DNA from: Sphaerulina vaccinii
Lineage: Eukaryota; Ascomycota; Dothideomycetes; Mycosphaerellales; Mycosphaerellaceae
DNA: 64,000 nt
Direction: 5' to 3'
Assembly: GCA_022570795.1 (NCBI GenBank)
Contig: JAKUDP010000012.1
Location: forward strand, 620,001 to 684,000
Positions 20,160-31,244 of this stretch are shown here, piece by piece; within the stretch, counting starts at the first letter, position 1, and every line of letters starts with the position of its first letter. The position numbers and the translations under genes are program-made. The notes beneath the pieces are model-generated. The model was not told the DNA's origin and made no database searches. It was given only the letters and a program-made list of their open reading frames with translations.

Positions 20160-22480
20160 ATGTCAGCAAGTGTACTGGCCCGGCCGATTGAGAGCCTTAG
20201 GAGCGCAACACCACCACCACAACTGCAGATCAATACAACGCAGCGAGGGACGCCTGCGGCCATACCAAACAAACATCTTCCATTCTGCTCACCAGGTCCC
20301 AGGCCGACGGCGCGTGGCCTCGACACCCCGCCTGCGTCACCTCCATCGCCGTCGCAATTAATAGAGACATCTTCACTGACCTACCCCCCCAATGGCTTCG
20401 AGAAAGTGTCTAGCGATCCACCCATATACTCCATATCAGCAGAGAAGCTGTCGAAGTCGCTCGATCACCTAGCGTCTCAGCCGTTGCCATCAACAAAGCA
20501 AGTCTTCCCATGGCTACACGGTTTACATGCCGAAAACCAGCTACAGCTCGCCTTCTTCATAGCGCGAAAGAAGTCGCTGCGCCGAACGCCGAAATGCATT
20601 CGTGGCATCACAGTAGTGAAGGCAGGAGGCGATCTTACACATAGCAGGATAAAGGGTGCCATTGCGCCAGAAGAGCTTCTCAAGCCTTTGGCAGCTGGGC
20701 GGCAGAAGGAAGAGCCAGAGTTCCAAGAAGCGGATCCCAAAGAAGGCTTCAATGTGCGAAACTTCCAGATACAGGCCTGCAAGATGGCCACAGTTAGCGA
20801 TATTATTGTATATGGTGATGCAAAGACACCGAAGGAGGATGTGGTGAAGCTTGCAAAGAGAATGGCGCGTGCACAAACGGCGTGGCAGAAGAAGACCGAG
20901 GGTTCGAACTCTGCCGGACGTCTGTTCAACACCTTCATCCTACAAGGTGAGTACTGTCAGCATGATATGAGCTTAATGAAGACTGACACACCTCCAGATA
21001 CATGGGAGATCGTAGAATGCGACCATCCAGACCTTGTGCAGCTCGACGGCGAAGGTTGCGTGACTGGCAAAGTCACGGACTTCTTCCTCCAAGAAAGATT
21101 GGAGATGTGTCAAATGTCGGCACCTAGTGAAATAGCACCGAATGTCTGGCTTGGGCCTACGCCGGACGCCGGCATATCTCTAGGCAAACAAGGACTTAGT
21201 TTGAGTGAAGAACAGCAGAACTTCGATGTGCTTGTTGAGTGCAGCGATGTGGCCCAGATCCCGGATTCTAAGACATTTAAGTATCTCGAGGAAGTCCTTG
21301 AGCAACGAAGCAAGAAACCAGATTCGGCTGATAGCCTGCCTAATCAGCTGGAGTTTCCTGGTTCTGGAGCGATCCTACCACCTACCTGGTCTCATGCTGA
21401 AGTCGATGGGCTTCTAGCGACATGCCAGTGGATCCACAAGCAGGCGAACTATGTCTCGGAGGCTAAGAAGCGGAGGGATAGTAAGCTTTCGCTGACACCA
21501 GAGCTGGACTCGGATGGGGATAGCTTCATGGGCTCGCCGAAACGACGCAAGCAGCCTGGCAGAAGAGTGCTCATCCACTGCACGGATGGCTATACCGAAT
21601 CGTCGCTGCTAGCGCTTGCATACTACATGTACGCACATTGCGCTCCTGTGCATGATGCATGGCTGCAATTGCATCGCGAGAAGGGCAGGAACTTCTTTGC
21701 ATACAGCTCGGATGTGCACCTGCTTCGTAACATACAGCCACGGCTTCTTCAAGCCTCGCCTGCGTACTCTGGTGAGATCAGAGAACTCTCGCCACCTCAT
21801 CCGGAATGGCTGGACAAGATTGATGGCTCGCTACCCAGTCGTATCTTGCCGTACATGTATCTTGGGAACCTGGGACATGCGAACAATCCACAACTGCTGA
21901 AGGAGCTAGGAATTGGCCAGATCCTCAGTGTTGGGGAGCCTGTCAACTGGCCACGAGAAGTCATGGAGTCGTGGCCGCAAGAGAACCTTAAGTTCATCGA
22001 CAAAGTCCAGGACAATGGTGTTGATCCCCTCACAGACGAGTTTGACCGGTGCTTGGAGTTCATTGGTGAGTACTCTGGCCGCGGAGTTGTGACATGCTCG
22101 GACACTGACATTCATCGCAGCAAATGGCCGCAAAAAGGGTACTGCGACTTTGGTGCACTGCCGAGTAGGCGTTTCTCGATCCGCAACAATATGCATTGCC
22201 GAGGTGATGAACGAGCTGGGCTATTCATTTCCTCGCGCATATTGTTTCGTCCGGGCAAGGCGACTGAATGTGATTATTCAACCACATCTACGATTCGCGT
22301 AAGTCCAATCTTCCAAGCCCATTGGCGCAGGACCTGACTGACTCCCACAGATATGAGCTTCTGAAATGGGAAGAGCTCCAATGCATCAAGCGTGGCAAGC
22401 CCATGCGTCGCGAACTTGAATGGGCGACAATCGCGAGAGAAATCGCGGCCATGAATAAGCCGTACTCGCGGCAAGGATAG
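20160..22480 (+). CDS. PPS1: Dual-specificity protein phosphatase, Pps1 type
   Basis: Cytosolic/nuclear dual-specificity tyrosine phosphatase of the Pps1 family, which in yeasts acts in cell-cycle control. Four exons (20160-20946, 20998-22065, 22121-22298, 22351-22480) join through canonical GT-AG introns of 51-55 nt. An N-terminal Pro-rich tail is followed by two rhodanese/DSP-like halves. The first half contains a decayed site, VLIHCTDGYTESS, near residue 450. The C-terminal catalytic domain has LPYMYLGNLGHANNPQLL and, across the third intron, the active loop LVHCRVGVSRSAT, matching HCxxGxxRS. The C-terminus ends REIAAMNKPYSRQG. The N-terminal pseudo-loop keeps His-Cys but lacks the Arg, as in a degenerate tandem domain. 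Identification is strong. Confidence 0.9.
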
Positions 22481-23216
22481 ACTCCAGAGCCCCATTCTGC
22501 GGTTTTGGCTCTGAAGAAAGCTGCGTCTGTACCGGAAAGGATTGGACGCTGGCTTGAGGAGTTGGTTGAGAACATTTCATTGTTCTCTGTTACTGGTATG
22601 ATTTATGATTTGACGGCATGATGTATGACTTCTGGGATAGCGATTGGCTTGGCTTTGATGGCCGAGGATTTGCATTTGTCGAGATTCTCGTTCGACTCGA
22701 GGTATGGAACCTCGACGAAACGAGGATGATACTCGTCGTGTTGGTATGCCGGCACTGGCTGCTGACTCTGGAAAGGGCGGATATTTGGAATGGTGTTCTT
22801 CGCTTCATGGGGATGTATTTGTTCGTATTCGATTTGGAGTAGATGATCAATTGTATGGTGCAGAGGTTATTGAAGTCGTTCGGTGGTCGTTCCTTCCCTC
22901 TCCCATCATTGTCGTCCCTTCTCCGCCCAGAGACTTGCCGATGTAGTGAAAAATCTTGCCATTGGGATTTTGCAACGTGGGATGAGAAATTTATACACCC
23001 ACAATCACACGAAGCCACAATGGGCCTGTGGTCTTGCGCGTCTCGGATTCAATCATGTGTCTTCGCGTTGGAAATGCCTTAGGCAGGAGGCGCGTCCCAC
23101 ATCAACAAAGCTCACCCAGACCTCTGCTACCAAGAACAACAGAAACACTCTGCACGGCTGCACAATCCAAGGGCCACTGCAGGCAGCCATTGCATCGCAC
23201 ATTTCGCACACACGAA
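22481..23216. other. Intergenic region
   Basis: Separates the phosphatase and the histone variant. The last 150 bases include an AT-rich element (GAAATTTATACACCC at about 22986). No coding or RNA gene supported. Confidence 0.4.
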
Positions 23217-23797
23217 ATGGCCAAGTTCCGAGAAAGCAATGCAGTCGGCGGACTCTTCCGATCATTGACTCCTGGCGCTTCTGCGTCATCCAGCGGCAAG
23301 TCTCGAGCGGTTCCGCCAACTCCCTCAAGTACTGCTTCGCATCGAACTCCAGGAAGCACAGCTGGAAGGAATCTCGCAGCGCATCCGACAGGTGGAAAGC
23401 AAGGCTTTGGTGGGAAGACTCCTACTGGCGGCTCGAGGCCAGGACTTGGATTGGGAGGTAAAGGGTTGAAGAGGCATCGGTATGTTTTCAGGTAATGGTT
23501 ATGGATCGGGTTATTGAATGCTGATGAATCTCAAGCAAAATCCTTCGCGATAACATTCAAGGTGTGACGAAAGGCGATATCAGACGTCTTGCTCGTCGAG
23601 GTGGCGTGAAGCGCATTGCTGGAACCATTTACAGTGAGACGAGAACTGTGCTGAGAAAGCGGCTGGAATTGCTGTTGAAGGACATTTGCGCTGTTGTGGA
23701 GTGCTCAGGCAGGAAGACTGTTTGCGTTACTGATGTTGTGTTCATCTTGAATCGGCATGGAAAGCCGATTTATGGATTTGGAGATGCCGAACGTTGA
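23217..23797 (+). CDS. Divergent histone H4 variant with an extended N-terminal tail
   Basis: Two exons, 23217-23479 and 23536-23797, split by a 56-nt intron (donor GTATGT, acceptor TCAAG) inside the conserved KRHRK, give 174 residues against 103 for canonical H4. Residues from about 80 match the H4 core: KGLKRHRKILRDNIQG, RRLARRGGVKRIAGTIY, GRKTV and a C-terminal YGFG. The middle is strongly changed: the helix-2 segment reads RKRLELLLKDICAVVECSG instead of the nearly invariant H4 sequence. The tail is about 70 residues longer, Gly/Ser/Thr/Pro rich (GASASSSGKSRAVPPTP). H4 is normally the most conserved histone, so this is either a specialised variant (compare the H4v gene known in Neurospora) or a relaxed copy. 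The preserved frame, splice sites and contact motifs favour function. Confidence 0.85.
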
Positions 23798-25795
23798 AGG
23801 GATCCTTGCCATTGGCATTGAGGACTGGCTTTTGGCACATTGAACTTGGAGGATGGTCTTGCGGCTTGGCTCTGCGCTTTTGGATGTTCGTGCTGGGGTT
23901 TGGACTACGTGTTTGGTTCATAGCGGCAGGATATGGTCAGCGCAGGAGAGCACCCCGTTGAAGTGATGGTTTGGCAACAGAGCTTGGAATGATTGACGAA
24001 GTGCATGGAGATTTGCTAGCGTACAGCATGATTGGAGATACCCAGGGTGTTGCAGGCGTTGTCAGTTGTGCTTTTGGACGGAGTAAGCAGAACAAACAGT
24101 ATCTGATCAAGTACGTTGCATGAATGAACACATCGAGGCAAACATGCTGTGAACTAGAGGCTGTATTCGTAGGACGACAGACCTTTCATGATCCATGATC
24201 TGCTATCTCAGTCATGCGTTGAGAGAATTGCCAGCATTCCGTGCCAGTTGGAGGTCATCATCCTAAATACCTCACATTTTCGAAATATCGTTAATTCGAG
24301 CTTTTCGATATCGAGGTCCCCAATCATGATGAACCGACTTCAAAGTCCTCAAACATTACTAAATTGCCATTCTATAGCGATTGAAGGTCCGCTTGGCGTG
24401 TTTCACTAACAACTCCCACTCCCATCTGTGTGGCTAACCCCAAGGACGATGCCAAGCCAGACCCAAAAAATGACCGACACCTCTTCTCGCCTTCACAGCA
24501 ACGGTATGCTATGACACTCGTTCGTAAAGCTTGATGACTTTCAGTAGCAAAAGAAAAGTCTGCTGCAATCTAAGGTGCCAGGGACTTGCAATAGCAAATG
24601 AGAAGCCTGCTGAGACCTAAAGTGCTAGGAAGTCAGTGAGACAAAAGAAACATGAAGCCAGCTAAGGACGAAGGCTCTGTAGGCACGACGGCCACAATGG
24701 ATGTAATAGGCTGGTCATCAATGTCAGATCGTGAGTGTGGATGTGGTCGTCTGATCAGTGTTGCTCCTGGAATGCAAAAAGAAGCTATGGTAAGCCGATC
24801 ATACATGGACCGGCAAGCCAAGTTTCCAGCGAAAGCGCAAAAAGAAGAGGTCAATCTCTGAGAGACTGTCGAATAATCGAGTTCCCACCCGGGTTCTGAA
24901 TGGTTGTTAGAAGTGAAATTCGAAGAATGATGTTTGAGCCACATACCGAACCGGGGACCACGAGATACAGGCGCTTGAAGCATTGCAATCTCATGTGCTA
25001 CCACTACACCATAGGAACGTGGTGATTGATGAGTAACCACGTTTTGTACCGTATATGATTGTCCAAAACTCGAGAATCCAGTCTGGGTTTATAGGACCCA
25101 TCACATCAATGCTTTCGTCCATAGCGACGAGCACACTTCTTTTCCAGCTCTTGCTACTCTCGTGTACGTCTGATTAGTTGGTAGATGTCAAGAAATTCAT
25201 CTCGTTGCATGCTCGATCGACATCTGAGTGTTTGAGTCGACGGTCCAGACGTGGCTTTTGAGCCTTGGCGCAAACCCTAGCTCCTGAACCCGAGTCACTC
25301 TTCACCGTCTCTTCTTGACTTCTTCTTCGCCTCTTCAACTCCTCTGACCAGACACATGTCACAAGAGTCCGCAATCAAGATGCTCTTCAGAATCTTTCTG
25401 GTATCCGTGAGCAGACCGTCGTGCTGTGGCCAACCAGGCACTATTTCACTGCTGAAGTTCGATGTTACCGAACTGGCGCAATCATAATACGCAGCTTTCA
25501 TATCCACGTCCAGTCCCTATCTGTGTTGTATCATAGGTTGACAGCGTGTTCAAGATTCTGAAGCTGGCGACTTGAAGGAGGTGACGTTGAATTAGGTTTG
25601 TTCATATGCACATCGAAGGCAGGCAGGCACGCGGTTCCTCTTCAACAATGACAAGTTGCCGGACATACCCTCCATTGACCTACGCGAAACAGGTGAAGCT
25701 TTCAGGCATCGACAGATCTTATTGCTTCAAGAAACAGCTCAGGTCGAGATACCTGCATACATCTCCAGTACTCGACTGCAACCGCTGCACCAGAG
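23798..25795. other. Intergenic region, gene-poor
   Basis: About 2 kb with only short, unsupported frames. It contains a 47-bp imperfect tandem repeat (24545-24638). No RNA gene recognised. Confidence 0.4.
24545..24638. repeat. Imperfect 47-bp direct tandem repeat
   Basis: Two adjacent units start TAGCAAAAGAAAAGTCTGCTG (24545) and TAGCAAATGAGAAGCCTGCTG (24592) and stay similar through CTAAGGTGCCAGGG versus CTAAAGTGCTAGGA. No coding meaning is evident. Confidence 0.6.
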
Positions 25796-26400
25796 ATGCC
25801 TGATATCGCGCGTACGAGCAATCAGCTCGACGCATTCTATGCTCTGGACAAGAGTGTGAGTCCTCGCTTACTGCTTCATCAATCGAGCCGCGTGGTGAGG
25901 AATCAAACGTCGGGAAATCATGCTCTCGGCCCACAAAGACATCTCTGTCCATACTTAGGAGTTGCATATCGAGGCAGACCCCACAGAGAATATGGAGTGG
26001 CCGTTAGAGATGATCCGACGTTTGGGCTTCCATCGCGAGCAAGCGTCCTGAATATACTAACGATTCTCTCCAGATGTTCCAAGCCCTACGAGCAGATAGA
26101 GATGACGAAGCCGAAAGCACAGCACGCGGTCTCCTCGAGTACCTGGAACTTCCACTCCTGATACGGAGTCGAGCATGTACGGTCATTGCCAGCTGCGACG
26201 TCTCCGACTACCTCGAGATGGCCCATGAGGCTGTGCGCGCCGCAGAAATCGCAAACTCGGTTGCACGGGCTGGTACTGCTGAGCAGGAATTGCTTGATCA
26301 TTGCAAGGAGCTTTTGGCACAAGCCCAGACAGATTTTGACAATGATCAGAAGGGCGGCGGAAACTCGGAGACTCCCACGACAGATGTCAGAGCAAAATGA
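25796..26400 (+). CDS. Small alpha-helical protein of unknown function, about 128 aa
   Basis: Two exons: 25796-25855 and 26074-26400. The 218-nt intron has donor GTGAGT, a perfect TACTAAC branch site at about 26056 and acceptor CTCCAG; the join is in phase. The product starts MPDIARTSNQLDAFYALDKS and continues with helices such as EAESTARGLLEYLELPLL and EMAHEAVRAAEIANSVARA, resembling a tetratricopeptide-like pair, and ends in a hydrophilic tail. No signal peptide or catalytic motif. I do not recognise the family. The strong intron supports a real gene. Confidence 0.5.
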
Positions 26401-26529
26401 AGCAAATGCGGCAGGTGTCATGTGCGTGATCTCAACAACTACAACGGCGGCCGTGACCCAGACGAGTCGCATGTGACCCAACGGCGCTTCGCTGTCTCTG
26501 GGCCAGCTTTCAGCGTGAGTGTGCTTCGA

Positions 26530-28190
26530 GACGCATGGACACCAGCACTTCTAAGGTGAAGGCTATCTTTGATCAAGCCTGCGAAGAGCTCAAGTTGACG
26601 CTGCCCGGTAAAGGCCAGGTATCCGATCTGACTGCCGATTAGCTCACAACTTATCTGGACTGGTACAGCAAGTTATCCTTCGACATGGGAGAAGAACGAG
26701 TCCTTGTTGGCAGCAATCCTTCTAGACATCGCTTCCATCTATACGGAATAAATGTCGATGCAATCCAGCGCCAAGGGCATCCAAGTCATTCTGGACCAAA
26801 ACACTCTCCAGGCAATACAGCCATTACTTCTGATACTTGCAATTTTGCTAAATCGATATTCCTTGTTAGCATCCTCGAAGCAATTGGCAGATATTGCCGC
26901 GCTGGAGACCAGTCTGCTACTGCTAAGAAGGCTCTTGTTAAATGCATGCAAGCTGTAACGCTCGTCGGCCTTGAGCGGCCCTATATTAACATAGGCAAAG
27001 GTTCAGCCCTTAAGAAGTACGACAAAGTTCTCTTAAAATCTGTGCGAGGCACGACAGCTGCTGATAAGTATAGTTCATGGGAAGCTCATGCCGATCGCTG
27101 CTTCGATGGCAATCGCATCCGAGCGCGACTTTATTATTCCGACTTGAATAACAGCATCTGGTCTCTAATAAGGACTGGAAGAAGACTCATGCCTATGCCC
27201 AGTACATCGCTAAGTATCTTGGTGTCGACTTGTTCACACTTGCTGACAGTACTCTTTGATCGGCGAGGAATACAGCAACCCTCAAGATCTGGATCGCAAC
27301 GCTCTCGCTCTCCTTCGCAACAAGCGGCTCCGCCGAATGCGCTTGTACTGCAACAAGAAGTGGCAGACTCGTGATTCCCAGCACACGCTGTATGCCAAGA
27401 TCATCTTCCAATACTGCGCCTCCGAAACTGTGATGCCCGAGCGCGCCTGGTTGAAGAGCAAGTATAGTGATCGTTTGGGTCTACCTCTTATGTTGTGGCT
27501 CAACAATCCTCTACGACTCAGTATCGCTCACCGTTTGGCATGTTCTCTGGCTGGATCTCTAGCGTTCCTACCAATGTGAATGAGCGTATCACCAATGACA
27601 TCTCAATAACATGCTTATCGAGTCCTGGTTCCTTAACTGTGCCAAGCAAGACATGGCAGAGGAATGGACCGCATCCTGAGGGCTGTCAGTATCGATGAAA
27701 AGCACTACAATCCGGATGCGCCAGAGCTCACCAACGCTGCTACTCCAACCCAGGATGAGCTCGCAATTGAAGATGTCTTCATCGGGCCAGAGTTTGACTC
27801 TTCGGCTGTGGGCGTCGAGGGCGTCCCTGAGGTCGCTGCTGCGCCGATCATGGCTCAGACAGGAGCCAACAAGGAGGTCGAGATGGAAGATGAGGAGGAA
27901 GCGCCATCCAATGACCGGGTGTTGGCCCTAATCCTCAGAACGAGATGGGTGCCGTCATGCAGGAGCTCCCAGACACTGGCAAGGCTGCTCCGCTGGTGAC
28001 TGATGCGGAGTGTCGCCGAGCATTCGCACGCTTGCAGGATATCGCTGACACCAATGAGGAGATGACCATGGTCAACTTGTTCATATTCTGTATGAAGGCG
28101 AGCGATTCGGAGTCCTTGTGTTCTCTGACATCGAGGTCTGCTGCAGATCATGAGGCGATCTATATGCAAAACATGCAAAACCTATGCTGT
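26530..28190 (+). pseudogene. Decayed coding region, unidentified
   Basis: Coding-like segments appear on the plus strand in shifting frames with stops between them. Examples are VKAIFDQACEELKLTLPGK (from about 26550), KKALVKCMQAVTLVGLERP (about 26925), ALALLRNKRLRRMRLYCNKK (about 27305), ELTNAATPTQDELAIEDVF (about 27725) and FARLQDIADTNEEMTMVNL (about 28025). No set of canonical introns joins them convincingly. I recognise no transposase, integrase or reverse transcriptase motif. It looks like one or two broken genes, possibly an old mobile element cargo, but identity is open. Confidence 0.35.
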
Positions 28191-28315
28191 AACCAACACT
28201 CAGGTCAGAACGTACTATCATTCCCTTTCAGTGCATACTGCTCGTCGCTCCACACAGAGAGACGCTTACACAGCAAAAGTTGAGTTGCTATACAGTCGAG
28301 CAAAATGAAGCAAAA

Positions 28316-28407
28316 GCTGCGACCCGGATTTGAACCGGGCACCTGGAGGGTAATGCCAATTGTAACCTCGTGTCGTAACCACTGATCAATATCAGTAAGA
28401 GTCACAG
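28316..28407 (-). pseudogene. tRNA-like element, probably a tRNA pseudogene
   Basis: Read on the minus strand, the ends CTGTGAC (28401-28407) and GTCGCAG (28317-28323) form a seven-pair helix with one G-U. Next to the 3' end is a perfect T-arm, CCCGGTTCAAATCCGGG, which is also a good Pol III box B. A TTTT terminator follows at once. A box A-like TGATCAGTGGTT lies upstream. The D- and anticodon arms do not fold into a normal cloverleaf and the length is 92 nt, so a functional tRNA is doubtful. Confidence 0.4.
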
Positions 28408-28716
28408 ACGGTTGGACGAGTCGTGGAGTCAGACATACCTAGATCATCACAGCCGATGGCGATACATGGTATCTCACGAATGTATACTTCAAATGCTGTT
28501 GGTTCATAACCTTTGCTCTTGCATGCGATCCTATAGTGCTGCGAGGAAGTGTACTGAGTGAGCTTCATGGAAGGTTCGATCAACAGAAGATACATGTGGA
28601 ATGGAAAGGCATCCGAATTGATTCGAGGACGGCTATCTCTACATCTTGGCTTCTGATCTCCTGTGCAGTACTCCTGCTCCAGCCTGTACACGCGTCAGAA
28701 TAATCTCTATGACTTC

Positions 28717-29695
28717 CTATGCATGACCGTCGCCGCCGCCTGCGCGCACAATCAGCTTCTCGAACTCTACCTGTAGGACACATTATACAACGAAGGGAGA
28801 AACTCACCTGGTGGTTAGGGAACACGAGCAGATCAGCAATAACCACATTCTCTGGTCTCCCAGCAGCAAACACAATAGTCTCAGCAATATCATCCGGAGT
28901 CAAAGGTGTAACGCCCTTGTACACCGCATCAGCCTTCTCCTTATCACCATAGAACCTCACAACAGAGAACTCCGTCTCGACCTGCCCAGGATCAATCTCA
29001 ATAACCCTTATCCTCGTAGCAATCAACTCTTTTCTCATGGCATCCGTGAAAGATCTCACTGCAGCCTTCGTAGCGCAGTAGATGCTTCCACCAGGGTATG
29101 GTTCTCTTCCAGCAATCGAGCCAATGTTGATGATATCTCCTGCACCAGCTTCGCCCTTCTTCTTGAACACTTGCAGAACTTCTTGTGTCATATTGATAAG
29201 TCCTGTAACATTGGTGGCGAACTGGACTGTGATGTCTTCTTCCTTGATATCTCCTGCTTTGTCTACACCTTTCACAAGACCGGCGTTGTTGACCAATACA
29301 TCGATGTCGCGGAACTCGGCTGGGAGGTTTGGAATGAAGGACTTCACTTCTTCTGGCTTGCTGACATCTAGCTGTACGGGTAAGACTTTGACGCCATCTC
29401 CGACTTCTTTGCTAATGTCTGATGCCAGTTGCTTCAGGGCGTCGATTCGGCGGGCTGTGAGGATGATCTTGAGGTTTTTGGGCGATGTACGAGCGAACTC
29501 TTGAGCAGTAGCTTTTCCGATTCCTGAAGAGGCGCCTGTGATGACTATAGTCTTGCCTTCGAGGCGCTTTCCCATTGCGGTCGTCATGTTGCGATATAAG
29601 ACTGCTTGTCCGAGGACTGAGGAGGGTTTCTGAGCTCTTGTGAAGCTGTTCAGAGTCTGGAAGAAGTGTTTCTGTTTCGTGCAAAGAAGACTCAT
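28717..29695 (-). CDS. Short-chain dehydrogenase/reductase, YMR226C-like
   Basis: NADP-dependent 3-hydroxy acid/serine dehydrogenase-type SDR. Exons 28808-29695 and 28717-28770 give a protein ending VEFEKLIVRAGGGDGHA. Signatures are the cofactor loop TGASSGIGKA, the structural NNAG motif (VLVNNAGLVKG), catalytic Ser in NIGSIAGREPYPG and YCATK (YxxxK), then DPGQVETEF. These match the yeast YMR226C family, which oxidises L-allo-threonine and related beta-hydroxy acids. There are two possible starts: ATG 29695 adds a 36-residue basic, Arg/Ser-rich leader resembling a mitochondrial presequence; ATG 29587 (MTTAMGKRLEGKT) gives the usual family length. The last intron (28771-28807) is only 37 nt, unusually short, though its borders are consensus. 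Confidence 0.88.
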
Positions 29696-30331
29696 AAGAG
29701 AGGTGTGATAGCTTATCTTTCAAAGAGAGACTTCGTGAGACAGGATTTTATACTGCGGGAGATGGATGATCCTAAACTTGAGACCTGATGCTTGCTAATG
29801 CTGTTGTGTTGTTGTGGTTGGTGAGGAGGAGCTTGGGCGGGGCGAACAGCCGAGAGCGGCGAGACGGCGTGCATGGCGTGCTGTTATCCTTGGCCGAAGA
29901 CAACGACATCAATGTCATCAACATCAACTCAGCTTCATCGTCTGTGTGTGTCTTTTCTTGTCCATGAGGCTGGCAAGGTCAGGGAGAGACCCGAAGACCA
30001 ATCCCGCGCACGACGTCTTTGCCGCCATACCTAAGAAACATCAACTTAGTATGCCGACGGAAGGATACCTGCTGCCGGCAGCGATGGGAGTCGTACACTG
30101 AATAGACGACCTCAAGTACGCCATAGCTGAGTTCGTCGCATGAGTCGCAATCGAGAACCATTGAGCCAAGATGCAAAGACAGCCGCTACTGCAGCAAGCC
30201 GGTGGTGGCCTTAGGAGCATGGTCGCGATCGATTGCAGGGAAGACGTTCCCGACGCAGACCGGACATAGCCAGAGGGAAGCGTGCTCCAAGTGGTGACCA
30301 CTGAGTGCCTCATGACATGCAAAAGAACGAC
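29696..30331. other. Intergenic region upstream of the dehydrogenase
   Basis: Contains the dehydrogenase promoter and nothing else I can support. Confidence 0.4.
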
Positions 30332-30484
30332 AAAAACAACCGCTCCGTCCCGGCAAAGTGCCATTGAGAAGAAGAACTGGAAGATGCCTATCAGCATATC
30401 GCAACTCCTTAGTCTAAGTGCTAACTCAGCATTAGCGATGCCAATGACTTATTGTGCGTACCACTAAGCCATTACGGACGGCTG
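30332..30484 (-). ncRNA. Solitary copy of the structured Pol III-type small RNA family
   Basis: The 5' strand CAGCCGTCC (30476-30484) pairs with GAGCGGTTG (30337-30345) in eight of nine positions, and TTTTT (30332-30336) follows as terminator. Box A-like ATGGCTTAGTGGTA lies just inside. TAAGT is followed by a perfect seven-pair hairpin, CATTGGC-ATC-GCTAATG (30430-30446). A TATATGG element lies about 32 nt upstream of the 5' end. Relative to the 48-49 kb copies, a T-A pair of the end helix is a C-G pair here, a compensatory change. Confidence 0.6.
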
Positions 30485-31244
30485 TAGAGAAAAGGATATT
30501 TGTGAATATCCATATAGCTTATCGTTGGTCGTCCTTCACTCTTCCGAAGACGTCGACGATGCGAGGCAATCGACTCTCGACTCCAAGTGTAAGACTCTGG
30601 CGCCCGAGAAAGAATGGGTGCATCCCAAAACTCCACGAGTATGCCACCGTGTCATCGCACGCGAGCATCACAGCCACCATCTTGTTGACAGCACCACAGG
30701 ATGGGTGGCCGCGTGGTGTACGCCCTTGCTTCGACCGGGAAATGAGTGTATGCGACTCATCGACACTATCGTCATGAGTCCAGACTGGCAGCATGACAGC
30801 CATATCAGAATATCGCCGCAGAACCATTCTCGCCGTGCTCGATATCATGGTAGAAGCGATGCAACATGAGGCTTGATATAGCCACTGGAAGCGCCGACAA
30901 CTATCGAACGCCATTGTGTAGTCTAGACCTAGGTTGCCATTGGATGAGGCGCTCGCTCACTTCCGAGAGGGTGCGGGATCTGGTGTAACGTGCCTCGAGG
31001 GCCTTCATCTATCCGTTCATGCCGCCTGACACATCGAACGTCAGTGTTGCAACTGCAATGGCAGTTGTAGCCTGTTATAGCATCACTTTCAAGCTCGTGC
31101 ATACATATGGCAGCTGGCGGTGATGAGGCCTAGTAGCGGTCTGGCAGGCCTATAAGTGTTCGCGATGTCCGATACTAACACACATCGCAGCAGGTATCAT
31201 AGCAGCAGACACAAGAACTTCATCACTGATCAACAGCAAGAGCC
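30485..31244. other. Intergenic region
   Basis: Promoter region of the small secreted protein gene at 31245; its last 100 bases are CA rich. A frame on the minus strand at 30519-30914 has no domain and I do not support it. Confidence 0.4.

Noticed and set aside
30519..30914. Minus-strand 131-residue open frame
   Set aside because: No domain, signal peptide, splice context or codon pattern to support a gene.
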